The notes under the pieces are model-generated. The model did no database searches. It was not told where the DNA came from and saw only the letters and a list, made by a program, of their open reading frames with translations. A DNA stretch of 64,000 bases from contig PABA01000152.1 of NCBI GenBank assembly GCA_002699025.1, positions 1-64,000 on the forward strand, read 5' to 3'. How positions within the stretch are numbered: the first letter of the stretch is position 1; each line of letters opens with the position of its first letter. Of the stretch, positions 1 to 8,233 are shown in pieces. The position numbers and the translations under genes were made by a program. This DNA is from Sandaracinus sp. (GTDB lineage Bacteria > Myxococcota_A > Polyangia > Polyangiales > Houyiibacteriaceae).

Positions 1-266
1 CTTTCGCTCGAGGGGACGGTCCATGCCGCGTTCGCGGAGCAAGGGTGCGGCGGTGGCGGCGGGCCGCGTCGCGCCGCGTGTGGGGCTCGTGATGCGGTCA
101 GCGCTCCGCCGTCCGCGTTGAGCGATCCGCCGTCCGCCGTCCGCCGTCCGCCGCTTTCGCTCGAGGGGACGGTCCATGCCGCGTTCGCGGAGCAAGGGTG
201 CGGCGGTGGCGGCGGGCCGCGTCGCGCCGCGTGTGGGGGTCGTGCTGCGTTCAGCGCTCCGCTGTC
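1..266. repeat. Direct repeat, two long copies (plus a third partial copy at 667-712)
   Basis: Bases 1-85 are identical to 154-238 and the similarity continues to about 113/266, so the unit recurs with an offset of 153 bases. A third, shorter copy starting at the same CTCGAGG motif lies at about 667-712 on the far side of the hexamer array. A shorter motif (TCAGCGCTCCGCCGTCCG) also recurs around 97, 249, 270 and 329. All frames read open only because the units lack stops, and none resembles a protein. The left edge of the window may cut through further copies. Confidence 0.85.
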
Positions 267-354
267 CGCGGTCAGCGCTCCGCCGTCCGCCGCTTTCGCT
301 AGGGATCACGACCGGGGGTCGTGATGCGTTCAGCGCTCCGCCGTCCGCGGTCCG

Positions 355-669
355 TCGCTGTCGCTGTTGCTGTTGCTGTCGCTGTTGCTGTCGCTGTTGC
401 TGTCGCTGTCGCTCTTGCTGTTGCTGTCGCTGTCGCTGTTGCTGTCGCTGTCGCTGTCGCTGTCGCTCTCGCTGTCGCAGTCGCTGTCGCTGTCGCTCTT
501 GCTGTCGCTCTTGCTGTCGCTGTCGCTGTCGCTCTTGCTGTCGCTGTCGCTCTTGCTGTTGCTGTCGCTGTCGCTGTTGCTGTCGCTGTCGCTGTTGCAG
601 TCGCAGTCGCAGTCGCTGTCGCTCTTGCTGTCGCTGTCGCAGTCGCAGTCGCAGTCGCAGTCGCAGTCG
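355..669. repeat. Degenerate hexanucleotide array (TCGCTG/TTGCTG/TCGCAG)
   Basis: About 315 bases consist almost entirely of the hexamer TCGCTG with TTGCTG, TCGCTC, TTGCAG and TCGCAG variants, with no interruption of the six-base phase. Every frame is therefore an open dipeptide run (Val-Ala, Leu-Ser, Cys-Arg on plus; Ala-Thr, Ser-Asp on minus). The Val-Ala frame happens to be continuous with recC, but recC starts normally at 849. With the flanking direct repeats this fills the gene-free stretch 1-848. Confidence 0.9.
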
Positions 670-800
670 CTCGAGGGGGCGGTCCATGCCGCGTTCGCGG
701 AGCAGCGGGGGCGGTGCGCAGCGGCGGGTCGCGCAGGAGCACTTCGGGCTCTCGCGGCCCGTGCACGAGGACGAGTCGTGCGGGGGCGCTGGACGATGGG

Positions 801-830
801 TTGGCGTCGCACCCCCGTGATGCTCTATGC
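801..830 (+). promoter_or_regulatory. Possible recC operon promoter
   Basis: TTGGCG (801-806) and TATGCC (825-830) are separated by 18 bases and sit 18 bases before the recC ATG. This is the best -35/-10-like pair in the region, but both boxes are weak matches. No SOS-type operator was recognised. Confidence 0.3.
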
Positions 831-848
831 CCACGGCCGGGCCGGGGG

Positions 849-3800
849 ATGATCCGCCTCACCTACAGCAACCGCACCGAGGCGCTCGTGGACGCGCTCG
901 TGGAGCGCCTCGAGGCGCGCCGCGCGTCGGGCATCAGCCCGCTCGTGCCCGTGCACCTGGTCGTCCCCAACCGGAACCTCGAGCGCTTCCTCGAGCTCGC
1001 CATCGCCGAGGCCACGGGCATCGCGGCGAACCTCCGCTTCCATCGCCTCGAGCGCTTCGTCGCCCGCTGGGTGCAGCGCGAGCTGCCGGGGGCGCGGCCG
1101 CTGGGGCGGCGGGGCTACGAGAGCCTGGTGCTCGCCGCGCTCCTCGACGAGGCCTGGCTCGCCGAGCCGGAGGTGGCGGCGCTCCGGCACTATCTGGAGG
1201 CGGGGGAGGGCGAGGATCCGGGCGCGCGGGACACGCGGCGGGCCCAGCTCGCGCTCCGCCTCGGGCGCCTCTTCGAGGGCTATGGCTACTCGCGGCCCGA
1301 GCTCCTCGCGGCCTGGGCGCGCGGCGGCTCGGCGCCGGGTGGGGACGCGGTCGAGCGCTGGCAGGCGGCGCTCTGGCGGCGCATGCGGGCGCTCGCTGGG
1401 CGGGGGGCCGGCGGCGCGCGCTGGCTGGCGCTCCACGAGGCCCTCCTCGAGATCGAGCGGCGCCCGCCGACCCCGGGGGCGCTCCCGGCCGAGGTGCACG
1501 TCTTCGGCCTGAGCTACGTCGCGCGCATCTTCCAGTGGGTCTTCGAGCTCCTCGGCCGCGCCGACGGGCTCCACCTCTACGTGCTGAACCCGTGCATGGA
1601 GTTCTGGGAGGACGTGCCGAGCGAGTCCGAGCTCCAGGCGCGGCTCCGGCGCCTCCCCCGCCGCCTCTCCCGCCGCGGCGCGCCGACCCACACGCCCGCG
1701 CTCCGCCGCCTCGAGCTGCTCGAGGACGAGGACGAGCCCGAGCCGGCCGCCGCGAGCCCCGAGGACCCGCCGCCGCTCACCTGGTGGGGGCGCCCCGGGC
1801 GCGAGCACGTGCACCTGCTCAACGAGCTCACGGGGGCCGACTTCGAGCCGCGCTTCGTCGACCCGGCGGCGGCGGACCGGCTGGGCGAGGGGGAGGACGA
1901 GACGGCGGCGGCCACCGAGGGCGTCCTCGCGGCGCTCCAGCGGGACGTGCTCGAGCGCGCCCCGGAGCCGGCGAAGCCCGCCCACGACGACGACGGGAGC
2001 GTACGCGCGCTGGCCTGCGCGAGCGTGCGCCGCGAGGTCGAGGCGGTGGCCGACGAGATCTGGCGCCTGGTGCGCGCGAGCGAGGGCACGGAGCGGCCGC
2101 TCCGCTTCAACGAGATCGCCGTCTTCGTGCACGGCGACGATCGGGACGCCTACCTCCCGCACGTGGCGAGCGTCTTCCAGGAGGCCCAGCGCCTGCCCCA
2201 CCACGTGGTCGACCTACCGCTCACGGCCGACAGCCGCATCGCCGAGGCGGCCACGCTCCTGCTCGACGTCCTGCTCTCGCGCTTCCGCCGGCCGGAGGTG
2301 CTGGCCCTGCTCGGGCACCCGGCGCTCCGCGTGCCCGGCGGCGACGTGGTGGCGCCCGGGGGCGAGATGGACCGGAGCGCCTGGGCGCACCTCGTCGACC
2401 GCCTCGGCATCTTCCACGGGCTCGACCGGAGCGACCACGCCGAGACCTACATCGATCGGGACCTCGTGAACTGGGAGCAGGGCGTGCGCCGGCTGGTGCT
2501 CGGGGCCTTCCTCGGCGAGGAGGCCGAGACGGGGGGGGGCGAGACGCCCTGGCACTTCGACGGAGAGGCGTACGTCCCCGAGCCGGCGGAGGCCGACGAC
2601 CGGGCGCCGGCGCTCGCGCTCCTCGTGCGGAGCCTGGCGGCGGACGCGCGCTTCGCCCGGGACGCGTGCCTACCGCTCCGCGAGTGGGCGGCCTTCTTCG
2701 CCGGGCTCTTCCGGGGCTACCTGCGGCCGCGGACCGAGCGCGAGGAGAGCGAGCTCCGGCGCTGCCTGGCGGCGGCCCAGGGGCTGAGCGAGCGCGACCT
2801 CGGCGCCGCGGGGGCGGGCCAGGCGAGCGGAGAGGACCCGGCGTCGGGCGAGGAGGAGCCCGGCCCGCGGGTCGGCGTGCGCGTGGCGACGGAGATCCTG
2901 CGCGAGGCGCTCTCCGGGCTCGGCGGCGCGCGCGGCGAGTACCTCGCGGACGGGGTGGTCGTCTCGGCGCTCACGCCCATGCGCGCCATCCCCTTCCGCG
3001 TGGCCTTCCTCCTCGGCATGGGCGAGGGGCGCTTCCCGACCACGGAGCGGCGCGACCCGCTCGATCTGCGCGCCCGGCGCCGGCGCGTGGGCGACGTGAC
3101 GCCGGCCGAGCGCGACAAGTACGTCTTCCTCGAGGCGCTGCTCTGCGCGCGCGAGCGCTTCTACGTGAGCTGGGTCTCGCGGGACGCCCTGACCGGCGAT
3201 CCGATCGAGCCCTCGCCGGTGGTCAAGCAGCTCCTCGAGCTCCTCGGGCGGGCCTACGTCCGCGGCGGGGCCGACGCGCTGGTGGAGCGGCGCGCGCTCC
3301 GGCGCCACGAGGACGTGGACCTCGACGGGCCCTTCGCGGAGGCGCGCGCGGAGGCGGAGGCGCAGGCGCTCGGCGAGGCGGCCCGGGCGACGGCCGGGCG
3401 CGCGGTGTCCATCGAGGTGCTGCGCGACTTCACGGCGGAGGACACGCCGAAGGCCCGGAGGCTCCGGCGCCTGCTCGCCCTGCCGCCGCTCCCGGAGGGC
3501 GAGGGCGAGGGCGACGGCGACGAGGGGCCGCTCCGGGTGCGCCTCGCGTCGATCCGGCGCTTCCTCGAGGACCCGATCCAGGGCTGGGCGCAGGCCGTGC
3601 TCGGGCTCGGCGAGGCGCCCTCGGACGCGCACGTGGCGCGGGAGGACGAGCCCTTCGCGCCGGAGGTGCTCGACGCGACCGGGGCGCTCCGCGGGGCCTT
3701 CGAGGAGGCGCTCCGCGCGCGCCGCCCGCCGCCGGAGATGTACCGCGCGGAGACGGAGCGGCTGCTGGTGCATGGGCGCTGGCCCCTCGGCGCGCTCCGG

Positions 3801-4559
3801 GAGGATCGGGCGCGGCGCGACGGGACGGTGCTCGACGGCTGGCGGCGCGTCTTCGGCCACAGCGTGGCGCGGGGCATGACCCAGCCCATGCGCATGCGCT
3901 TCGGGCCGAGCCGGGACACGGAGGCGAGCGACCGCGTGCGCGACCCGCTGGTGGTGCCCGTGCGGCTCCCGGGCGGCGTGCGCGAGGTGGAGGTGGTCGG
4001 GCCGACGCAGGTGCTCGTCGAGGAGGGGCGCGCGTCGATGGTGCTCGTCCCGAAGGCCGCGCCGCCGCCCGGTAAGGCGCTCCAGCGCGAGCGGCTCCGC
4101 TACGCGCTCCGGGGCTTCCTCGATCACGTCGCGCTGACGATCGCGGACGGCGCCGACCGGGACATGCACCGGGCCCTCGTGCTCTACGGCGGGGACGCGG
4201 CGCAGGACGCCTCGACGGTCTTCGGGGCCCTCGATCCGGGGAGCGCCGAGCGCTGGCTGAGCGGCGTGCTCGGCGAGCTCCTCGGCGCGCAGCACGACGT
4301 CTTCTTTCCGGCCGAGGCGGTCTTCTGGGACCCGCGCGGCTGGCCGGCGCTCACCGGGGCCAAGCTCGCCCACGCCATCGAGCGCGTGCGGCGGCAGCGG
4401 CGCTCCCGGCCCTTCTCGATCGGCCCCGTGCCGCGCGAGCACGAGTACCCGGCGCCGCCCGAGGAGGCGCTCCTGGCGATGGCCCAGCGGCGCTTCGGGC
4501 TCTTCTTCCGGCTGGTGGGCCTGGCGCCGGGGGCGGACGCACGGGGGGCGGGCGCATGA
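849..4559 (+). CDS. recC: Exodeoxyribonuclease V subunit gamma (RecC)
   Basis: RecC is the Chi-recognition scaffold of the RecBCD helicase-nuclease that processes double-strand DNA ends for recombination and degrades foreign DNA. The 1,236-residue product begins MIRLTYSNRTEALVDAL, the usual RecC start, and matches family length. Around residues 720-745 it carries the GMGEGRFPTTERRDPLDLR segment of the inactivated UvrD-like helicase fold, and there is no functional Walker A motif, as expected. The same frame is open upstream to 321 only because it runs through the hexamer array. The ATG at 849 is chosen because homology begins there. The stop overlaps the recB start by four bases (ATGA). Confidence 0.93.
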   Translation: MIRLTYSNRTEALVDALVERLEARRASGISPLVPVHLVVPNRNLERFLELAIAEATGIAANLRFHRLERFVARWVQRELPGARPLGRRGYESLVLAALLDEAWLAEPEVAALRHYLEAGEGEDPGARDTRRAQLALRLGRLFEGYGYSRPELLAAWARGGSAPGGDAVERWQAALWRRMRALAGRGAGGARWLALHEALLEIERRPPTPGALPAEVHVFGLSYVARIFQWVFELLGRADGLHLYVLNPCMEFWEDVPSESELQARLRRLPRRLSRRGAPTHTPALRRLELLEDEDEPEPAAASPEDPPPLTWWGRPGREHVHLLNELTGADFEPRFVDPAAADRLGEGEDETAAATEGVLAALQRDVLERAPEPAKPAHDDDGSVRALACASVRREVEAVADEIWRLVRASEGTERPLRFNEIAVFVHGDDRDAYLPHVASVFQEAQRLPHHVVDLPLTADSRIAEAATLLLDVLLSRFRRPEVLALLGHPALRVPGGDVVAPGGEMDRSAWAHLVDRLGIFHGLDRSDHAETYIDRDLVNWEQGVRRLVLGAFLGEEAETGGGETPWHFDGEAYVPEPAEADDRAPALALLVRSLAADARFARDACLPLREWAAFFAGLFRGYLRPRTEREESELRRCLAAAQGLSERDLGAAGAGQASGEDPASGEEEPGPRVGVRVATEILREALSGLGGARGEYLADGVVVSALTPMRAIPFRVAFLLGMGEGRFPTTERRDPLDLRARRRRVGDVTPAERDKYVFLEALLCARERFYVSWVSRDALTGDPIEPSPVVKQLLELLGRAYVRGGADALVERRALRRHEDVDLDGPFAEARAEAEAQALGEAARATAGRAVSIEVLRDFTAEDTPKARRLRRLLALPPLPEGEGEGDGDEGPLRVRLASIRRFLEDPIQGWAQAVLGLGEAPSDAHVAREDEPFAPEVLDATGALRGAFEEALRARRPPPEMYRAETERLLVHGRWPLGALREDRARRDGTVLDGWRRVFGHSVARGMTQPMRMRFGPSRDTEASDRVRDPLVVPVRLPGGVREVEVVGPTQVLVEEGRASMVLVPKAAPPPGKALQRERLRYALRGFLDHVALTIADGADRDMHRALVLYGGDAAQDASTVFGALDPGSAERWLSGVLGELLGAQHDVFFPAEAVFWDPRGWPALTGAKLAHAIERVRRQRRSRPFSIGPVPREHEYPAPPEEALLAMAQRRFGLFFRLVGLAPGADARGAGA

Positions 4560-7500
4560 GCGAGCGGCTCCGCTTCGCGCGGCCGAGCGTGCTCGACGCC
4601 ATCCCGGCCGAGCGCCACACGGTGATCGAGGCCTCGGCGGGGACGGGCAAGACCTTCACGCTCGAGCACCTGGTGGTCGAGCGGCTGGTGCGCGGCGCGC
4701 GCCTCGAGGAGGTGCTCGTCGTCACCTTCACGGAGAAGGCCACGCGCGAGATGCGGGCGCGCGTGCGGGCGACGCTCGACGCCATCGTGCATCCGCGGGC
4801 CGGGGACCCGCGCGTGAACCCGGCGGAGGGGCCCGCCTGGGAGCTCGACGCGGGGGCGCGGACGCGGCTGCTCGAGGCCCTCGTCGGCTTCGACCGGGCG
4901 CCGATCAGCACCATCCACGGCTTCTGCCAGCGCGTGCTCGTGGAGAACGCCTTCCAGAGCCAGCGCCCCTTCCGGCAGGTCCTCGTGGAGCCGCGCCGGG
5001 CCTTCGGGCGCGCCTTCCGCGACACGCTCCGGGCCATCCTCGCGCCCCGGGCGGCGGGGGCGCTCCGGGAGGTGGTGCTCCGGGTGCTCGAGGACACGGA
5101 CGCGCCGCGCCTCGAGGCGGCGCTCTTCCCCTGGTACCTCGAGCGCGGCGCGCCGCGGCCGAGCTGGGACCGGGCGCGCTTCGCGGCGGCCATGGACGGG
5201 CTCTGGACGCCGGCGGAGCAACCGGCGCTGGCGCAGCGGGTGCGCGAGGCCATCGGGCGGCGGGACCTGGCGGCGCGGGTGGTGAAGCAGCTGGGGCTCC
5301 TGGCGCGCATCGCCGAGCGCTGGCGGGCGAACCGCGATCCGCTCGAGGCGATCCTGGCCGTGGACGGCTGGGGGCGCGCCGAGGTGGTGAAGGACGAGCC
5401 GGCGCGGGCCTGGCTGCCCTCGCGGCTGAAGGGCAAGGAGGCGCTCGGCGCGGAGCGGGCGGCGCTCGAGGCGCTGCTCGCGGTGGCGACCTCGCCCTTC
5501 GGCGTGCTGGTGCACGAGCTGGTGCCGCGGGTGCGGGCGCGCCTCGACGCGGAGAAGGCGCGGCTCGGCGAGGTCGACTTCGACGACATGCTGCGGCTGG
5601 TCCACGAGGCCCTCGAGGGGCCCGGTGGCGAGGCCCTCGCGGCGACGCTGCGGAGCCAGTACCGCTTCGCGCTCGTCGACGAGTTCCAGGACACGGACGA
5701 GCTCCAGTGGGCGATCTTCCGGCGCCTCTTCGTCGAGAGCCGGGCCGGGCACGTGCTCTACGTGATCGGCGATCCGAAGCAGGCGATCTACGGCTTCCGG
5801 AACGCGGACGTGCACACCTACCGGCAGGCGCGCGAGCGGCTCATGGGCGGGGCCGCGCCGGTGCGCCTCGGCCGGAACTTCCGCTCCACGGCGCGGGTCA
5901 TCGACGCCTACAACGCGGTCTTCGCCGAGGGGTTCTTCCAGGGGGACATCCGCTACGACGAGCCGGTCGCCTGCGGCGATCCGAGCCGGCGGGCGATCGG
6001 GCCGGGGGGCGAGGACGCGCCGGCGATGACGCTCTGGACCGTGGCCGGCGCGGAGAAGCCCTCGGCGGCGGAGCTCCGGGCGACGCTCGGCGATCGGATC
6101 GCGCGGGAGGTGAAGGCGCTCGTCGAGGGGGAGCCGGCGCCGCTGCGAATCGTCGAGAAGGGGCGGACGCGGCGCGTGGGCTACGCGGACGTCTTCGTGC
6201 TCACGCGGAACGCGCGCGAGGCGGAGGCGATCGCCGAGGCCCTGGCCCGCCACGGCGTGCCGCATGCCTTCTACAAGCAGGACGGGCTCTTCGACACGCA
6301 GGAGGCGCGCGACGTCCTGGACGTGCTGCGGGCGGTGGCCGATCCGAGCGACCGCTCGGCGCGGCTCCGCGCCTGGCTGACGCCCTTCTTCGCCGTGCCC
6401 CTCTCCTCCCTCGCCGCCTGCCGCGACCTCGACCCGCAGCACCCGCTCGTCGCCCGCCTCTTCCGGCTGCGCCAGCTCGCCGAGCGGCACGACGGCGCGG
6501 GCCTGCTCCGGGCGCTCGTGGAGGAGAGCGGGCTCGTGCGCCGGCTGCTCTTCCTCGACTCGACCGGGCGCGGGCGCGAGAGCGCGAGCGGCGACGGGGA
6601 GCGCGCGCTGACGAACATCCAGCACGTGATCGAGGTGCTCCTCGAGGAGTCGGGCGGGCGGCGCGGCGTGGACGAGCTGGTGGCGCGGCTCGAGGCCTTC
6701 GTGGAGGGGCGGGCCGAGCCCATGAGCGGCGAGGGGGCGGTGCAGCGCCTCGAGAGCGATCGGCCGGCGGTGCAGCTGCTGACGATGCACAAGTCGAAGG
6801 GGCTCGAGGCGGGCGTGGTGTTCCTGGCCGGCGGCTTCACGAAGGGCGGGAGCGGCGATCGCCACGAGCCGCTGATCGCGCACGAGGACGGGCAGCGGGA
6901 GGCCTGGCTCCGGCCTGTGCCGGACGAGGTGGAGGAGCGGGTCGCGCGCGAGGCCCGGGAGGAGGACGAGCGCCTGCTCTACGTGGCGCTGACGCGGGCG
7001 AAGGCGCGGCTCTACGTGCCCTACCTCGGGCCCCCGCCGCCGGGGGCCGAAGGGGCGCTCGCCGGGCTCGAGCGCTACGGGCCGCTCCGGGGACCGCTCC
7101 GCTGGCTGGACGAGCGCCTGGCGGCGCTGGTGCGCGGGGGCTTCGTGGACGGGGACGCCGTGACCTGGGAGCGGGTGGAGGTGCGTCCGCCCGAGCCGCG
7201 GGACGTGGCGGCGGATCGGGCCGCCCTCGAGGCGCTCGAGGTGCGCGAGGCGCGCGGCGGGGCGCGCTGGGATGCGCTCCGGGAGGCGCACGCGGGCTAC
7301 GTGCTGACGAGCTACACGCGCATGAAGTCGCGCGAGGGGGGCTACGTGGCGCCGCCGCTCGAGGGGGAGGGCGGAGCCGGCGAGGAGTTCACGGGCGAGG
7401 TGGCGGAGCCGGCGCCGGGGGCGGCGCTCGCGCTGGAGGAGGAGCTGGACGCGCTACCGGGCGGGGCGGGCATGGGCGTCTTCCTCCACGGCGTGCTCGA

Positions 7501-8233
7501 GGATCTCGACCCGGCCGAGGTGAAGGCCGTCGCGGACGCGGACGCCTGGGCGGCGCGGCCGCGGGTGGCGCGGCTCTTCGAGGCGCGGGCGCGGACGAGC
7601 GGCGTCGACGCGGCGCACCTGCCGGCGGCGGCGCGGCTGATCCATCGGGCGCTCCGGGCGCCCCAGCGCTTCGGCGGCGTGCACCTCGAGGGGGGCTTCT
7701 GCGAGCTCGAGGAGCGGGTCGCGGAGATGAGCTTCCACTACCCGATCCCGGAGCGCGCCCACCCGCCGCTCGAGGCGCCGCGGCCAGTCTCGGAGCAGGG
7801 CGAGGCGCGGCCCTTCGCGATCGAGCGCGGCGTGATCCGCGGCGTGGTGGACCTCGTCTTCGAGCGGGCAGGCCGGACCTTCTTCCTCGACTGGAAGAGC
7901 GACCGGCTCCCGCGCTGGGACCCGGCGGCGCTCGGGGCGCACGTGCAGGCGAACTACGCGCTCCAGGCGAAGCTCTACACGCTCGGCATCGTGCGCCTGC
8001 TCGACGTGCGCGACGAGGCGGCCTACGAGGCGCGCTTCGGCGGGCTGCTCTACTGCTTCCTCCGGGCCATGGGCCGGGGCGAGGAGGGGAGCGGCGTGGT
8101 CTTCGAGCGGCCCGCCTGGGAGGACGTGCGCGCCTGGGAGCGGGAGCTCCGCGAGAGCCGGACGCCCTTCGGCTACGTGATCGACCCGCGCGGCGCGCGG
8201 CCGGGGCGGGGCGTGACGGGGGCGGGCGCGTGA
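4556..8233 (+). CDS. recB: Exodeoxyribonuclease V subunit beta (RecB helicase-nuclease)
   Basis: This is the 3'-5' helicase and nuclease subunit of RecBCD (1,225 residues). Walker A EASAGTGKT lies near residues 25-33, the Walker B/DEFQDTD box near 375, GDPKQAIYGFRNAD just after it, and helicase motif VI (LYVALTRAKARLYVPY) in the middle third. The C-terminal nuclease domain shows the FLHGVLE histidine region and the catalytic LDWKSD motif near residue 1113, so both activities look intact. It overlaps recC by ATGA and recD by GTGA, indicating one translationally coupled unit. The order recC-recB-recD is the usual one. Confidence 0.95.
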   Translation: MSERLRFARPSVLDAIPAERHTVIEASAGTGKTFTLEHLVVERLVRGARLEEVLVVTFTEKATREMRARVRATLDAIVHPRAGDPRVNPAEGPAWELDAGARTRLLEALVGFDRAPISTIHGFCQRVLVENAFQSQRPFRQVLVEPRRAFGRAFRDTLRAILAPRAAGALREVVLRVLEDTDAPRLEAALFPWYLERGAPRPSWDRARFAAAMDGLWTPAEQPALAQRVREAIGRRDLAARVVKQLGLLARIAERWRANRDPLEAILAVDGWGRAEVVKDEPARAWLPSRLKGKEALGAERAALEALLAVATSPFGVLVHELVPRVRARLDAEKARLGEVDFDDMLRLVHEALEGPGGEALAATLRSQYRFALVDEFQDTDELQWAIFRRLFVESRAGHVLYVIGDPKQAIYGFRNADVHTYRQARERLMGGAAPVRLGRNFRSTARVIDAYNAVFAEGFFQGDIRYDEPVACGDPSRRAIGPGGEDAPAMTLWTVAGAEKPSAAELRATLGDRIAREVKALVEGEPAPLRIVEKGRTRRVGYADVFVLTRNAREAEAIAEALARHGVPHAFYKQDGLFDTQEARDVLDVLRAVADPSDRSARLRAWLTPFFAVPLSSLAACRDLDPQHPLVARLFRLRQLAERHDGAGLLRALVEESGLVRRLLFLDSTGRGRESASGDGERALTNIQHVIEVLLEESGGRRGVDELVARLEAFVEGRAEPMSGEGAVQRLESDRPAVQLLTMHKSKGLEAGVVFLAGGFTKGGSGDRHEPLIAHEDGQREAWLRPVPDEVEERVAREAREEDERLLYVALTRAKARLYVPYLGPPPPGAEGALAGLERYGPLRGPLRWLDERLAALVRGGFVDGDAVTWERVEVRPPEPRDVAADRAALEALEVREARGGARWDALREAHAGYVLTSYTRMKSREGGYVAPPLEGEGGAGEEFTGEVAEPAPGAALALEEELDALPGGAGMGVFLHGVLEDLDPAEVKAVADADAWAARPRVARLFEARARTSGVDAAHLPAAARLIHRALRAPQRFGGVHLEGGFCELEERVAEMSFHYPIPERAHPPLEAPRPVSEQGEARPFAIERGVIRGVVDLVFERAGRTFFLDWKSDRLPRWDPAALGAHVQANYALQAKLYTLGIVRLLDVRDEAAYEARFGGLLYCFLRAMGRGEEGSGVVFERPAWEDVRAWERELRESRTPFGYVIDPRGARPGRGVTGAGA

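Noticed and set aside
321-848. In-frame N-terminal extension of RecC made of Val-Ala repeats
   Set aside because: All frames through the hexamer array are open because its units lack stops. RecC homology starts at 849, and the extension resembles no protein.
4184-7291. Very long antisense ORFs opposite recB and other genes
   Set aside because: High GC removes stops in antisense frames. They lack recognisable domains and oppose well-supported genes.
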